Shown here in pieces: positions 16,772 to 23,675 of a stretch of 64,000 bases of DNA (position 1 is the stretch's first letter; each line of letters begins with the position of its first letter). The stretch is from Adlercreutzia shanghongiae (GTDB lineage: Bacteria; Actinomycetota; Coriobacteriia; Coriobacteriales; Eggerthellaceae). The stretch spans positions 248,001 to 312,000 of the forward strand of contig NZ_JAYMFI010000003.1 of assembly GCF_035830635.1 (NCBI RefSeq), given 5' to 3'. The notes under the pieces were generated by a model. That model was not told the origin of the DNA. It saw only the letters and a program-made list of their open reading frames with translations, and did not search any database. The position numbers and the translations under genes were made by a program.

Positions 16772-16801
16772 AAAAACGCCCTCCGAGGAGGGCGTTTGTT
16801 T
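16772..16801 (-). terminator. Terminator of tRNA-Leu
   Basis: AAACGCCCTC and its complement form a tight hairpin around 16774-16797. On the minus strand it is followed by TTTTTG. It lies just past the tRNA 3' end. Confidence 0.85.
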
Positions 16802-16806
16802 CAAAA

Positions 16807-16893
16807 TGGTGCGGGCGAGAGGACTTGAACCTCCATGGGGTTGCCCCCATACGGACCTGAACCGTACGCGTCTGCCAATTCCGCCACGCCCGC
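16807..16893 (-). tRNA. tRNA-Leu (anticodon CAG)
   Basis: The reverse complement starts GCGGGCG and ends CGCCCGC plus A and encoded CCA. The anticodon stem-loop reads ACGG-TTCAGGT-CCGT, giving anticodon CAG. A long variable arm (class II) and the T-loop GGTTCAAGTCC are present. About 87 nt with CCA. Confidence 0.95.
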
Positions 16894-16976
16894 AGGTGCT
16901 GTTTCGGCTGCGCCAAAAGAGCGTAGTTGATAATACCCGACTTGTAGCATCGGTGCAAGGAGTTTTTTCGGGAAAG

Positions 16977-17207
16977 CTACCCTTCGCGCAAAATTGTGTC
17001 GGCAGTTTCCGTCAGGGCGGCGTTGGTCTCGTCCTGCTGGCGGCGCTCGGCGCGCTCCTCGTGGGCAATCTCGCGACCGATGTAGTCGTGCATGCCGTGA
17101 TCCTCGCGGTACTCGTGCTCCTTCTCAGTGTGCTTTTCCTCGCGCTCGTGATCTTCGACGTGCTTCTCCTGCTGTTTTTCGTGCTGCTTCAGCGTCTCGG
17201 TGCTCAT
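16977..17207 (-). CDS. Small highly charged hypothetical protein
   Basis: A 76-residue protein dominated by Glu, His, Lys, Arg and Gln, predicted to be one or two long helices (coiled coil) without hydrophobic core segments. The start MSTETLK is chosen over an upstream in-frame ATG because GGAAGGAG lies six to seven bases before it. I do not recognise a family. It stands alone between tRNA-Leu and purE, transcribed toward the tRNA. Confidence 0.7.
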   Translation of the reverse strand: MSTETLKQHEKQQEKHVEDHEREEKHTEKEHEYREDHGMHDYIGREIAHEERAERRQQDETNAALTETADTILREG

Positions 17208-17307
17208 GGTGGCTCCTTCCATCGGATGTGTTCCCCAACCTTAGACCAGCGCCTGCCCCGCGCGACCCGTCGCGGCCATTCGTAGGCGTTTTGCAACGCG
17301 ACGGTTC

Positions 17308-17313
17308 TATAAT
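17308..17313 (+). promoter_or_regulatory. -10 box before purE
   Basis: A perfect TATAAT lies 64 nt before the purE start. The -35 is unclear (GGCGTT at 17 bp). Confidence 0.5.
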
Positions 17314-17376
17314 GGAGGGCATTGTTTCCGGCCGCAGCGGAAAGCCCGCGCGGCCCTGTGGGGAAAGGACCTGCGC

Positions 17377-17838
17377 ATGAGCGACGCGACGCCGGTGGTC
17401 GGCATCATTATGGGATCGGAATCGGACATGCCGGCCATGGAGCCGTGCATGGCCCAGCTGGACGCCATGGGCGTGCCCTACGAGGTGAAGGTGGCCAGCG
17501 CCCACCGCAAGCCGGCTGTGGTGCACGAGTGGGCCGAAACTGCCGTCGCGCGCGGCATCAAGGTCATCATCGCCGCAGCGGGCAAGGCTGCGCACCTGGG
17601 CGGCGTGGTGGCCGCCTTCACGCCGCTGCCGGTCATCGCCGTGCCTATGAAGACGAGCGATTTGGGCGGTCTGGACTCGCTGCTGTCCATGGTGCAGATG
17701 CCCTCGGGCGTGCCGGTGGCCTGCGTGGCCATCAACGGCGCGAAGAACGCCGCCATTTTGGCCGTGCAGATGATGGGCACGAATGATGCGGCCATGCTGC
17801 AGAAGGTGGCCGACCTGAAGGCGGATATGGCCCGCTAG
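17377..17838 (+). CDS. purE: N5-carboxyaminoimidazole ribonucleotide mutase
   Basis: A 153-residue PurE (class I). It converts N5-CAIR to CAIR in de novo purine synthesis. Motifs: GSESDMP (about 12-18), SAHRKP with the catalytic His (about 41-46), AAAGKAAHLGG (about 66-76) and P(M/V)KTSDLGGLDSLLSMVQMP. The length is typical. No purK is adjacent. GGGGAAAGGA lies before the ATG. Confidence 0.97.
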   Translation: MSDATPVVGIIMGSESDMPAMEPCMAQLDAMGVPYEVKVASAHRKPAVVHEWAETAVARGIKVIIAAAGKAAHLGGVVAAFTPLPVIAVPMKTSDLGGLDSLLSMVQMPSGVPVACVAINGAKNAAILAVQMMGTNDAAMLQKVADLKADMAR

Positions 17839-17884
17839 GCATTTTGGCTTTCGCCCAGATGACTTTTTAGGCTATTTTTTGCTC

Positions 17885-18046
17885 AAAAAGCGCGTTTGTT
17901 TGCACTTGCTGCTTGAGCGCTCCTGGAAGAAATTACGAAAACTGATCATTTGAGGGCGCATGGCGTGCAAATCGCGGAAAACACGTGGGAAAAGCGAGCG
18001 ATAGGCTCCTTGGGCAAGAAGGCGACTGCAAACAAACGCCGTTTTT
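17885..18046. repeat. Long palindromic intergenic element
   Basis: Arms GCGTTTGTTTGCA (17892-17904) and its exact complement (18027-18039) enclose about 120 nt. Adjacent A5 and T5 runs extend the arms to about 20 bp with two mismatches. There is no coding signal. The layout (arms about 13 bp, overall 90-160 bp, between genes) resembles the elements at 191-288 and 63611-63719, although the sequences differ. Confidence 0.65.
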
Positions 18047-18103
18047 AGGCAAAAATGCTCGACATTGTTGGCTCGGCGGATGGACGAGAGAGCAAGAGGT
18101 GCT

Positions 18104-20449
18104 ATGAAGAAACTTCTGATGGGGAACGAGGCGTTCGCGCACGCGGCCTTAGAGGCCGGGGTGAACGTGGTGGCGGGGTATCCCGGCACGCCCTCGTCCG
18201 AGCTGGTGGAAACCGTGGCGAAACTGCATGCCGACGGTGCGGCGCGCGACGTGCACGTGGAATGGTCCACCAACGAGAAGGCGGCGCTAGAGCTTCTGGC
18301 CGGCGCTTCGTACTGCGGTGCGCGGGTGCTGTTCACCTGCAAGCAGGTGGGCCTGAACGTGGCGTCCGACGCGCTTATGTCGCTGAACTACGTGGGCGCG
18401 GGCGGCGGCTGCGTGCTGTTCGTGGCCGACGATCCGGGCCCTATTTCGTCTCAGACCGAGCAGGACACGCGTCGTTTCGGCGCTTTCGCTAAAGTGCCGG
18501 TGCTGGACCCCAGCTCGCCCGACGAGGGCTTCGCCATGATGAAAGCGGCCTTCGAGCTGTCCGAGCGCTACCATACGCCGGTTATCGTGCGTCCCACCAC
18601 GCGCATTAACCACGCCTCCACCTTCTTCGACGTGGCTGAGGAAACCCACGGGCGGCCGCTGCCCGAGGAGGGTTTCCAGAAGGACCCGAGGTGGATCATC
18701 TTCCCGAAACGCGCCTTTGAGGGCCATGGCGAGATCAACCGCCGGCTGGCCCAAATCGCCTGGGATTTCGACCACGATCCCGCCTTTGCCCAGTTCAACC
18801 AGGTAGTAGAAGGCGGCGGGGAGGAAGCCGCGACCAAGCGGCGTGGCGTGGAAGGCGCCGTGGCAGAGCGGGATGCTGCGGAAGGTGCTGCGCCCGAAGC
18901 CCCCGCCGTGGGCATTGTGACGGGTGGCGTTTCGACGGCCTACGCCCGCGAGGCGCTCTTGCTTATGGAAGCCGAGGCCGCCGCAGCGGGCCTGGCGGTG
19001 CCGCGTTGGCGCCTGCTGGCCGTGGGCACGCCCTACCCGTTCCCGGCCGAGACGGCCGCGGCCTTCGCCGAGGGGCTGACCGACGTCATCGTGTTCGAGG
19101 AATTGGACTCGGTGTTGGAAGAGGAGATGCTGAAGCTCGCGGGCGTGCGCCATCTGCCCCTGCGCGTGCACGGGAAGCTGACCGGCGCCGCCAACGACCG
19201 CGGCGAGAACACCACGGAGAGCATTGCCGGTCGCCTCGGCCGCTTCTTCGGCCGCACGAGTGTATCGAGCTGCGTTGAGCAGCGAGCGGGGAGCGAGGCT
19301 CCCTCGCGCGCAGGTTGCGCAGCGACTGGAACAGTCCAGTGGACTGTTCCACAAAGCGAGCCATTGCTTGAGCACGAGGGAGCCTCGCTCCCCGCTCGCG
19401 GACAGACGGATTCTCTTGCCGCTCTCGTGGCGGCTACCATCGGCGCGAACCACCTCAGCTACGAGGGTCCGCTGCCCGTGCGGCCGCCGGTGCTGTGCGC
19501 GGGCTGCCCCCATCGCGGCAGCTTCTACGCCGTGAAGCAGGCGCTCCGTGGCCGCGATGCGGTGCTGTGCGGCGACATCGGCTGCTACACTCTCGGCAAC
19601 GCCGCCCCGCTCGATGCGGTGGACACCTGCCTGTGCATGGGCGCGGGCATCACTATGGCCCAGGGCTTTTCCATCGTGGAGCCGGGTAAGAAGCAGGTGG
19701 CCTTCGTGGGCGACTCCACGTTCTTCGCCAGCGCCATGACCGGCATCGCCAACGCCGTGTACAACGGCCACGACGTCACCTTCGCCATTCTGGACAACGC
19801 CACCACGGCCATGACCGGCAGCCAGCCGCATCCGGGCACGGGCGTCACCCTCATGGGCGAGCGGCGCCGACCCATCGTCATCGAGGAAGTGCTGCACGGC
19901 CTGGGTGTCCAGCATATCGGCTTCGCGAACCCCCACAGCTTGGAAGGCTCCGTGGCAGCGGCGCGGGCGGCCATCGACTTCGAAGGCCCCTCGGCCATCA
20001 TCTTCCGCGCACCGTGCATCCAGCTGAAAAAGCCCGATGCACCCGTGGTCATCGACGCCGATGCGTGCACCGGTTGCAAGAAGTGCATCACCTCCATCGG
20101 CTGCCCGGGCATCGGCTTCGACGGGGCGCGGCGCGGTCCGAAATCGGGCGAGCGTGGCCAGGCATTCGTGGATGCAAGTCTCTGCGACGGCTGCAGCCTG
20201 TGCGTCCAGGTGTGCCCCTTCGGCGCCATTCAGGGCGCGCCGGGCTTCGGCGGCGCGGCGCCGGTGGAGCCGGCGGTGTACGCGCCCGACCCCGATCCGT
20301 TCCAGACGGGGCCGATTCCGCGTGTACTGGCCGACGAGGTGAACGATTTCCAGGAAACGGAGCTGGCCGACCAGCCGCTCGAGACGCCCGGTGCGGCGCT
20401 GGGTGCAGCGGAAGCCACGGAAACGGCGGAAGAAGGGGGTGCCCGATGA
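18104..20449 (+). CDS. iorA: Indolepyruvate:ferredoxin oxidoreductase, alpha subunit
   Basis: A 781-residue IorA. It decarboxylates aryl pyruvates to aryl-acetyl-CoA with thiamine diphosphate and ferredoxin. The N-terminal PYR domain begins MKKLLMGNEAFAHAALEAG and contains GYPGTPSSE. The TPP domain carries GCPHRGSFY, GDIGCYTLGN and GDSTFFASAMTGI. The C-terminus has two 4Fe-4S motifs: CTGCKKC near 654 and CDGCSLCVQVC near 695. Usual length is about 600; the extra length is a loop near 245-275, an in-frame palindromic insert (about 393-432), and a C-terminal tail. The start ATG at 18104 has AGAGG upstream. It is coupled to iorB by an ATGA overlap. Confidence 0.95.
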   Translation: MKKLLMGNEAFAHAALEAGVNVVAGYPGTPSSELVETVAKLHADGAARDVHVEWSTNEKAALELLAGASYCGARVLFTCKQVGLNVASDALMSLNYVGAGGGCVLFVADDPGPISSQTEQDTRRFGAFAKVPVLDPSSPDEGFAMMKAAFELSERYHTPVIVRPTTRINHASTFFDVAEETHGRPLPEEGFQKDPRWIIFPKRAFEGHGEINRRLAQIAWDFDHDPAFAQFNQVVEGGGEEAATKRRGVEGAVAERDAAEGAAPEAPAVGIVTGGVSTAYAREALLLMEAEAAAAGLAVPRWRLLAVGTPYPFPAETAAAFAEGLTDVIVFEELDSVLEEEMLKLAGVRHLPLRVHGKLTGAANDRGENTTESIAGRLGRFFGRTSVSSCVEQRAGSEAPSRAGCAATGTVQWTVPQSEPLLEHEGASLPARGQTDSLAALVAATIGANHLSYEGPLPVRPPVLCAGCPHRGSFYAVKQALRGRDAVLCGDIGCYTLGNAAPLDAVDTCLCMGAGITMAQGFSIVEPGKKQVAFVGDSTFFASAMTGIANAVYNGHDVTFAILDNATTAMTGSQPHPGTGVTLMGERRRPIVIEEVLHGLGVQHIGFANPHSLEGSVAAARAAIDFEGPSAIIFRAPCIQLKKPDAPVVIDADACTGCKKCITSIGCPGIGFDGARRGPKSGERGQAFVDASLCDGCSLCVQVCPFGAIQGAPGFGGAAPVEPAVYAPDPDPFQTGPIPRVLADEVNDFQETELADQPLETPGAALGAAEATETAEEGGAR
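19282..19399. repeat. In-frame palindromic element inside iorA
   Basis: Perfect 25-bp inverted arms lie at 19282-19306 and 19375-19399. Between them is a second perfect 10-bp hairpin (19328-19337 with 19341-19350, loop AGT). The 118-bp unit contains no stop in the iorA frame and adds about 40 residues in the linker before the TPP domain. It has the hallmarks of a mobile palindromic coding element like the Rickettsia RPEs. Confidence 0.85.
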
Positions 20450-21147
20450 TTAACGTTCTTCTGGCGGGCGTGGGCGGTCAGGGCACGGTGCTGGCCGCGA
20501 AGGTGCTGGCCAGCGCTGCTGCGGCTCGCGGTTGGCAGGTGCGCACGGCCGAGACCATCGGTATGGCCCAGCGCGGCGGCAACGTGACGAGCCATGTGCG
20601 CATGGGCTCGGACGGGGAAGAGGTGTTCTCGCCGCTCATCACGCCGGGCACGGCTGATATGGTCATCGCGTTGGAGCCCGGCGAGGCTGCTCGCGCGCTG
20701 CCGTATCTGGCTCCGGGCGGCGTGCTCGTAACGGCCACGACGGCCATTCAGCCCGTAACGGCGGCCCTGGCGGGCGTACCCTACCGCGTCGGCGATGTGG
20801 TGGCGGGTTTGGCGAGCGCTCTACAGGCGCAGGCGCCCTGCGAGCAGGCGGCCGATGCGGTTGCGCGCCCGAACGTAGCGACCGATAGCCAAGATGCTCA
20901 GGCGCCGAGCGTGGAGGGCTATCCGGTGCCCCTGTTCGTGCCGGTGGATGACGAGGCCCTCATGCGCGAGCTGGGTGCTGCTTCTCGTAAGTCGCTCAAC
21001 ATGATGCTGCTGGCTGTGGCTGTGGCCCAGGGGCGCGTGCCTCTCACCTTGGACGAAGTGAAAAGCGCCGTGGAAGCCTGCGTAAAACCCCAGTACGTAG
21101 CCATGAATCTAGAGGCCATCGACCACGCCGCCCAAGCTTACGGCTAG
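20446..21147 (+). CDS. iorB: Indolepyruvate:ferredoxin oxidoreductase, beta subunit
   Basis: A 233-residue IorB, the gamma-type domain of the 2-oxoacid:ferredoxin oxidoreductases, with GVGGQGTVLAAKVLA (about 8-22), ETIGMAQRGGNVTSHVR (about 40-56) and the C-terminal NM(ML)L helix. A Gln/Ala-rich loop (about 125-155) is longer than usual. It starts within the stop of iorA (ATGA), so subunits are made together. With paaK nearby it suggests oxidative catabolism of aromatic amino acids to aryl-acetates. Confidence 0.95.
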   Translation: MINVLLAGVGGQGTVLAAKVLASAAAARGWQVRTAETIGMAQRGGNVTSHVRMGSDGEEVFSPLITPGTADMVIALEPGEAARALPYLAPGGVLVTATTAIQPVTAALAGVPYRVGDVVAGLASALQAQAPCEQAADAVARPNVATDSQDAQAPSVEGYPVPLFVPVDDEALMRELGAASRKSLNMMLLAVAVAQGRVPLTLDEVKSAVEACVKPQYVAMNLEAIDHAAQAYG

Positions 21148-21335
21148 GCCCCTTCGTCTTCCAAGCGTTCAATTAAATACTCGCGGAAGAAGGGCGGATC
21201 GAATCCAACAACGCCGTGAGCGCGTCGGCCGATGATGCCCGCATCAAAACGAACGAACAATCTCCGAGCGTCCGGCAAGATGCAGGGGAATCTCCCTAAA
21301 GCTCAGCGTGAAGGGATTCTCTTCCATGGGCGGCC

Positions 21336-21373
21336 TCTAAGTTCTTCTAAGTTCTTCTAAGTTTCTCTAAGTT
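21336..21373. repeat. Four 10-bp-phased TCTAAGTT iterons
   Basis: TCTAAGTT occurs at 21336, 21346, 21356 and 21366, exactly 10 bp apart, so all face the same side of the helix. They lie about 60 bp upstream of the TA promoter. The rest of 21148-21473 shows no gene. Confidence 0.85.
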
Positions 21374-21431
21374 TGCAAGCGTTTGCTGGGAATCACGCAA
21401 AATAATTGCTATTAGTAGAAATTATAAATAG

Positions 21432-21460
21432 TATAATTCCTACCATAATTCATAGTAGGA
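21432..21460 (+). promoter_or_regulatory. -10 box and operator of the Phd/ParE-type pair
   Basis: TATAAT at 21432-21437 is followed by the inverted repeat TCCTAC (21438-21443) and GTAGGA (21455-21460). Further TAGTA and GTAGG motifs surround it in an AT-rich stretch. Antitoxins of the Phd/YefM family bind such palindromes. Confidence 0.65.
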
Positions 21461-21473
21461 AAGTAGGCATACT

Positions 21474-21779
21474 ATGGCATCTGCAACGGCGGCGCTACCG
21501 CTTATTCGGCCCATTACTGATTTGCGCACGCAGTTCAACGACGTGTGCACTCAGGCAACGGAAACCCAGGAGCCCATCATTCTCACGAAGAACGGTGTGC
21601 CGGCTTACGTGCTGGAAGATTGCGCGGCTTACGAGGCGGCGGCGCAGCGCAACCGCATGTTCCTCGCGTTGCGCGAGGCGGAGATAGAGGAACGCTACCG
21701 ACCGCAGGCCCTCACGGCAGAGGAATCGGATGCGCGCATGGCCGAGATCTTCAACGTGTGGGGGCTCGACTATGCTTGA
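21474..21779 (+). CDS. Phd/YefM-family antitoxin
   Basis: A 101-residue protein with the Phd/YefM fold: ITDLRTQFNDVCTQATETQEPIILTKNGVPAYVLE (DNA-binding and dimer part, about 14-50), followed by an acidic, extended C-terminal tail for toxin binding (to 101). It overlaps the toxin gene by eight bases. It should repress the operon at the palindrome around 21438-21460. Confidence 0.85.
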   Translation: MASATAALPLIRPITDLRTQFNDVCTQATETQEPIILTKNGVPAYVLEDCAAYEAAAQRNRMFLALREAEIEERYRPQALTAEESDARMAEIFNVWGLDYA

Positions 21780-22083
21780 TTTGGCGTGGAGGCCGCGCGC
21801 CCACCTCGACCGCGAGTCTATCGCCATCTATCTTGGTCACGAGAGGCGCGCCCCTCAGGCCGCACTCGATGCCATCAAGGCTATCGACGCAGCCATCGAT
21901 ATGGCGCGCACGTTTCCTGATGTGGGCGGGCATTTCACCGATGACCATCTCGAGCACGAGTACCGCACCACCCTCGCAGGCTCCTATATCATCTACTACC
22001 GCTACAACGCCACGACGCTCACAATCTATCGCGTCATGCACCAGCGTCAGAATATGGATACCTACAGCCTCATCGAGTTTTAA
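21772..22083 (+). CDS. ParE/RelE-superfamily toxin
   Basis: A 103-residue small basic protein: N-terminal helices (WRPRAHLDRESIAIYLG), then FPDVGGHF and beta strands EYRTTLAGSYIIYYRYNATTLTIYRVMHQRQN near the C-terminus, as in the ParE/RelE family. ParE types poison gyrase and RelE types cleave mRNA; sequence alone does not settle which. It is translationally coupled to the antitoxin upstream. Confidence 0.83.
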   Translation: MLDLAWRPRAHLDRESIAIYLGHERRAPQAALDAIKAIDAAIDMARTFPDVGGHFTDDHLEHEYRTTLAGSYIIYYRYNATTLTIYRVMHQRQNMDTYSLIEF

Positions 22084-22399
22084 TCAGGCTCCGCAGGGAC
22101 GGACTTCAGTCCGTCCTCCTCAGGTGCGATGGTCTTGCGTAGGGAGGGGCGACTGAAATCGCCCCCTACGGGGGACTTGCGAGAGGGCAGGTTATTAACC
22201 TTTTTAAGTTAACGAGTAAGTTAACCGCTTGAGTAAAGGAGAAACGGGGAGAGAACGCTGATGTTCCATGTCAGCGAATGGGGGCGGTTTCCCTTAATTT
22301 ACCTGCGTCGTTACCGTGAAACGGGTGTCTCATTTGTTGCCAGTTTGTTAGAATGGTTCAAATTCGCAATACTGTGCCCAAAGGAGAGACGCGATACTC
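22084..22399 (+). other. Intergenic region with two strong hairpins and TTAAC repeats
   Basis: Hairpin 1: 22097-22105 with 22108-22116 (9 bp, 2-nt loop). Hairpin 2: 22139-22152 with 22159-22169 with a small bulge. Neither has a T tract. Between 22192 and 22232 AAGTTAAC and GTTATTAACC motifs form short inverted repeats, possibly an operator for paaK. A TAGAAT at 22349 may be the -10 for paaK. Confidence 0.5.
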
Positions 22400-23635
22400 A
22401 TGGAAATGACCGCTGAGCAGCTTGACCTCATCACGCACGAGCTGGCCACCATCAAGGAACGCTCGCCGTTCTACGCGAAGAAGTTCGAAGGCATCGATGT
22501 CGCCGACGTGCGCAGCCAGGCCGATTTCGAGAAGCTGCCCTTCTCCGAGAAGGACGACCTGCGCGCGGTGTATCCGCTGGGCTTGCAGGCCGTGCCTGAT
22601 GAGGAAGTGGTGCGCATCCACAGTTCGTCGGGCACCACGGGCACGCCGGTCATCATCCCCTACACTCAGCAGGACGTCATCGACTGGGCCATCCAGTTCG
22701 CCCGCTGCTACGAGACGGCCGGCATCACGCCACTCGACCGCATCCAGATCACCCCGGGTTACGGCCTGTGGACGGCCGGCATCGGTTTCCAGCTGGGAGC
22801 CGAGCGTTTGGGCGCCATGGCCATTCCCATGGGCCCCGGCAACACGGAGAAGCAGCTGAAGATGATGCAGGACCTAAAGTCCACGGTCATCTGCGCCACC
22901 AGCTCCTACGCGCTCTTGCTCGCCGAGGAGATCACCAAGCGCAACCTGCGCGACAAGATTCACCTGAAGAAGGGCGTCATCGGGTCGGAGCGCTGGGGCG
23001 AGAAGATGCGCAACCGCATCCAGGACGAGCTGGGCATCGAAATCTACGACATCTACGGCCTCACCGAGGTGTACGGTCCGGGTATCGGCATTTCCTGTGA
23101 CGCCCATGACGGCATGCACATCTGGGACGACTTCGTCTACATCGAGATCGTGGACCCGGAAACCGGGGAGGTGCTGCCCGACGGCCAGGAGGGCGAGCTG
23201 GTGCTCACCACCCTGCGCAAGCAGGGTGCGCCGCTCATCCGCTACCGCACCCACGACCTCACGCGCATCGTTCCCGGCACCTGCTCCTGCGGTCTCCGCC
23301 ATCCGCGCATCGCCACGCTCACCGGCCGCACCGACGACATGTTCAAGGTGAAGGGCTGCAACATGTTCCCGGCTCAGGTGGAGGAGGTCATCAAGGCCAC
23401 CGACGGCACCAGCTCGGAATACCAGGTGATGATCGAGGCAGTGAACGGCCACGACGTGCTCACCGTGCTGTTCGAGACGCCGTTGGAAGGCGAGGCGCTT
23501 GCCCGCTGCGAGGAGGAGCTGGCGCTCATCTTCAAGGCGAAGCTCGGCTGCACGCCGGAGGCCAAGGGCGTGCCTGTGGGCGAGCTGCCGCGCTCCGAGA
23601 AGAAGACCAAGCGCATCTTCGACAGCCGTTACTAG
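22400..23635 (+). CDS. paaK: Phenylacetate-CoA ligase
   Basis: A 411-residue AMP-forming aryl-acetate:CoA ligase. P-loop SSSGTTGTPV near 75-84, YGLTEVYGPG near 219-228, YRTHDLTR near 280-287, and the C-terminal KVKGCNMFPAQVEEV. The usual length is about 430. In gut anaerobes it often accompanies IorAB, interconverting aryl-acetates and their CoA esters, which here lie 1.2 kb upstream with a TA pair between. The start has AAAGGAGA upstream. Confidence 0.94.
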   Translation: MEMTAEQLDLITHELATIKERSPFYAKKFEGIDVADVRSQADFEKLPFSEKDDLRAVYPLGLQAVPDEEVVRIHSSSGTTGTPVIIPYTQQDVIDWAIQFARCYETAGITPLDRIQITPGYGLWTAGIGFQLGAERLGAMAIPMGPGNTEKQLKMMQDLKSTVICATSSYALLLAEEITKRNLRDKIHLKKGVIGSERWGEKMRNRIQDELGIEIYDIYGLTEVYGPGIGISCDAHDGMHIWDDFVYIEIVDPETGEVLPDGQEGELVLTTLRKQGAPLIRYRTHDLTRIVPGTCSCGLRHPRIATLTGRTDDMFKVKGCNMFPAQVEEVIKATDGTSSEYQVMIEAVNGHDVLTVLFETPLEGEALARCEEELALIFKAKLGCTPEAKGVPVGELPRSEKKTKRIFDSRY

Positions 23636-23675
23636 AGGATATTCACGAAAGCCCGCCAGATGGGAGGAGAGAGCC

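Noticed and set aside
23499..23675. Upstream extension of the REC-HD-GYP-GGDEF protein
   Set aside because: It overlaps the end of paaK in another frame with Arg/Ser-rich shadow sequence and no RBS.
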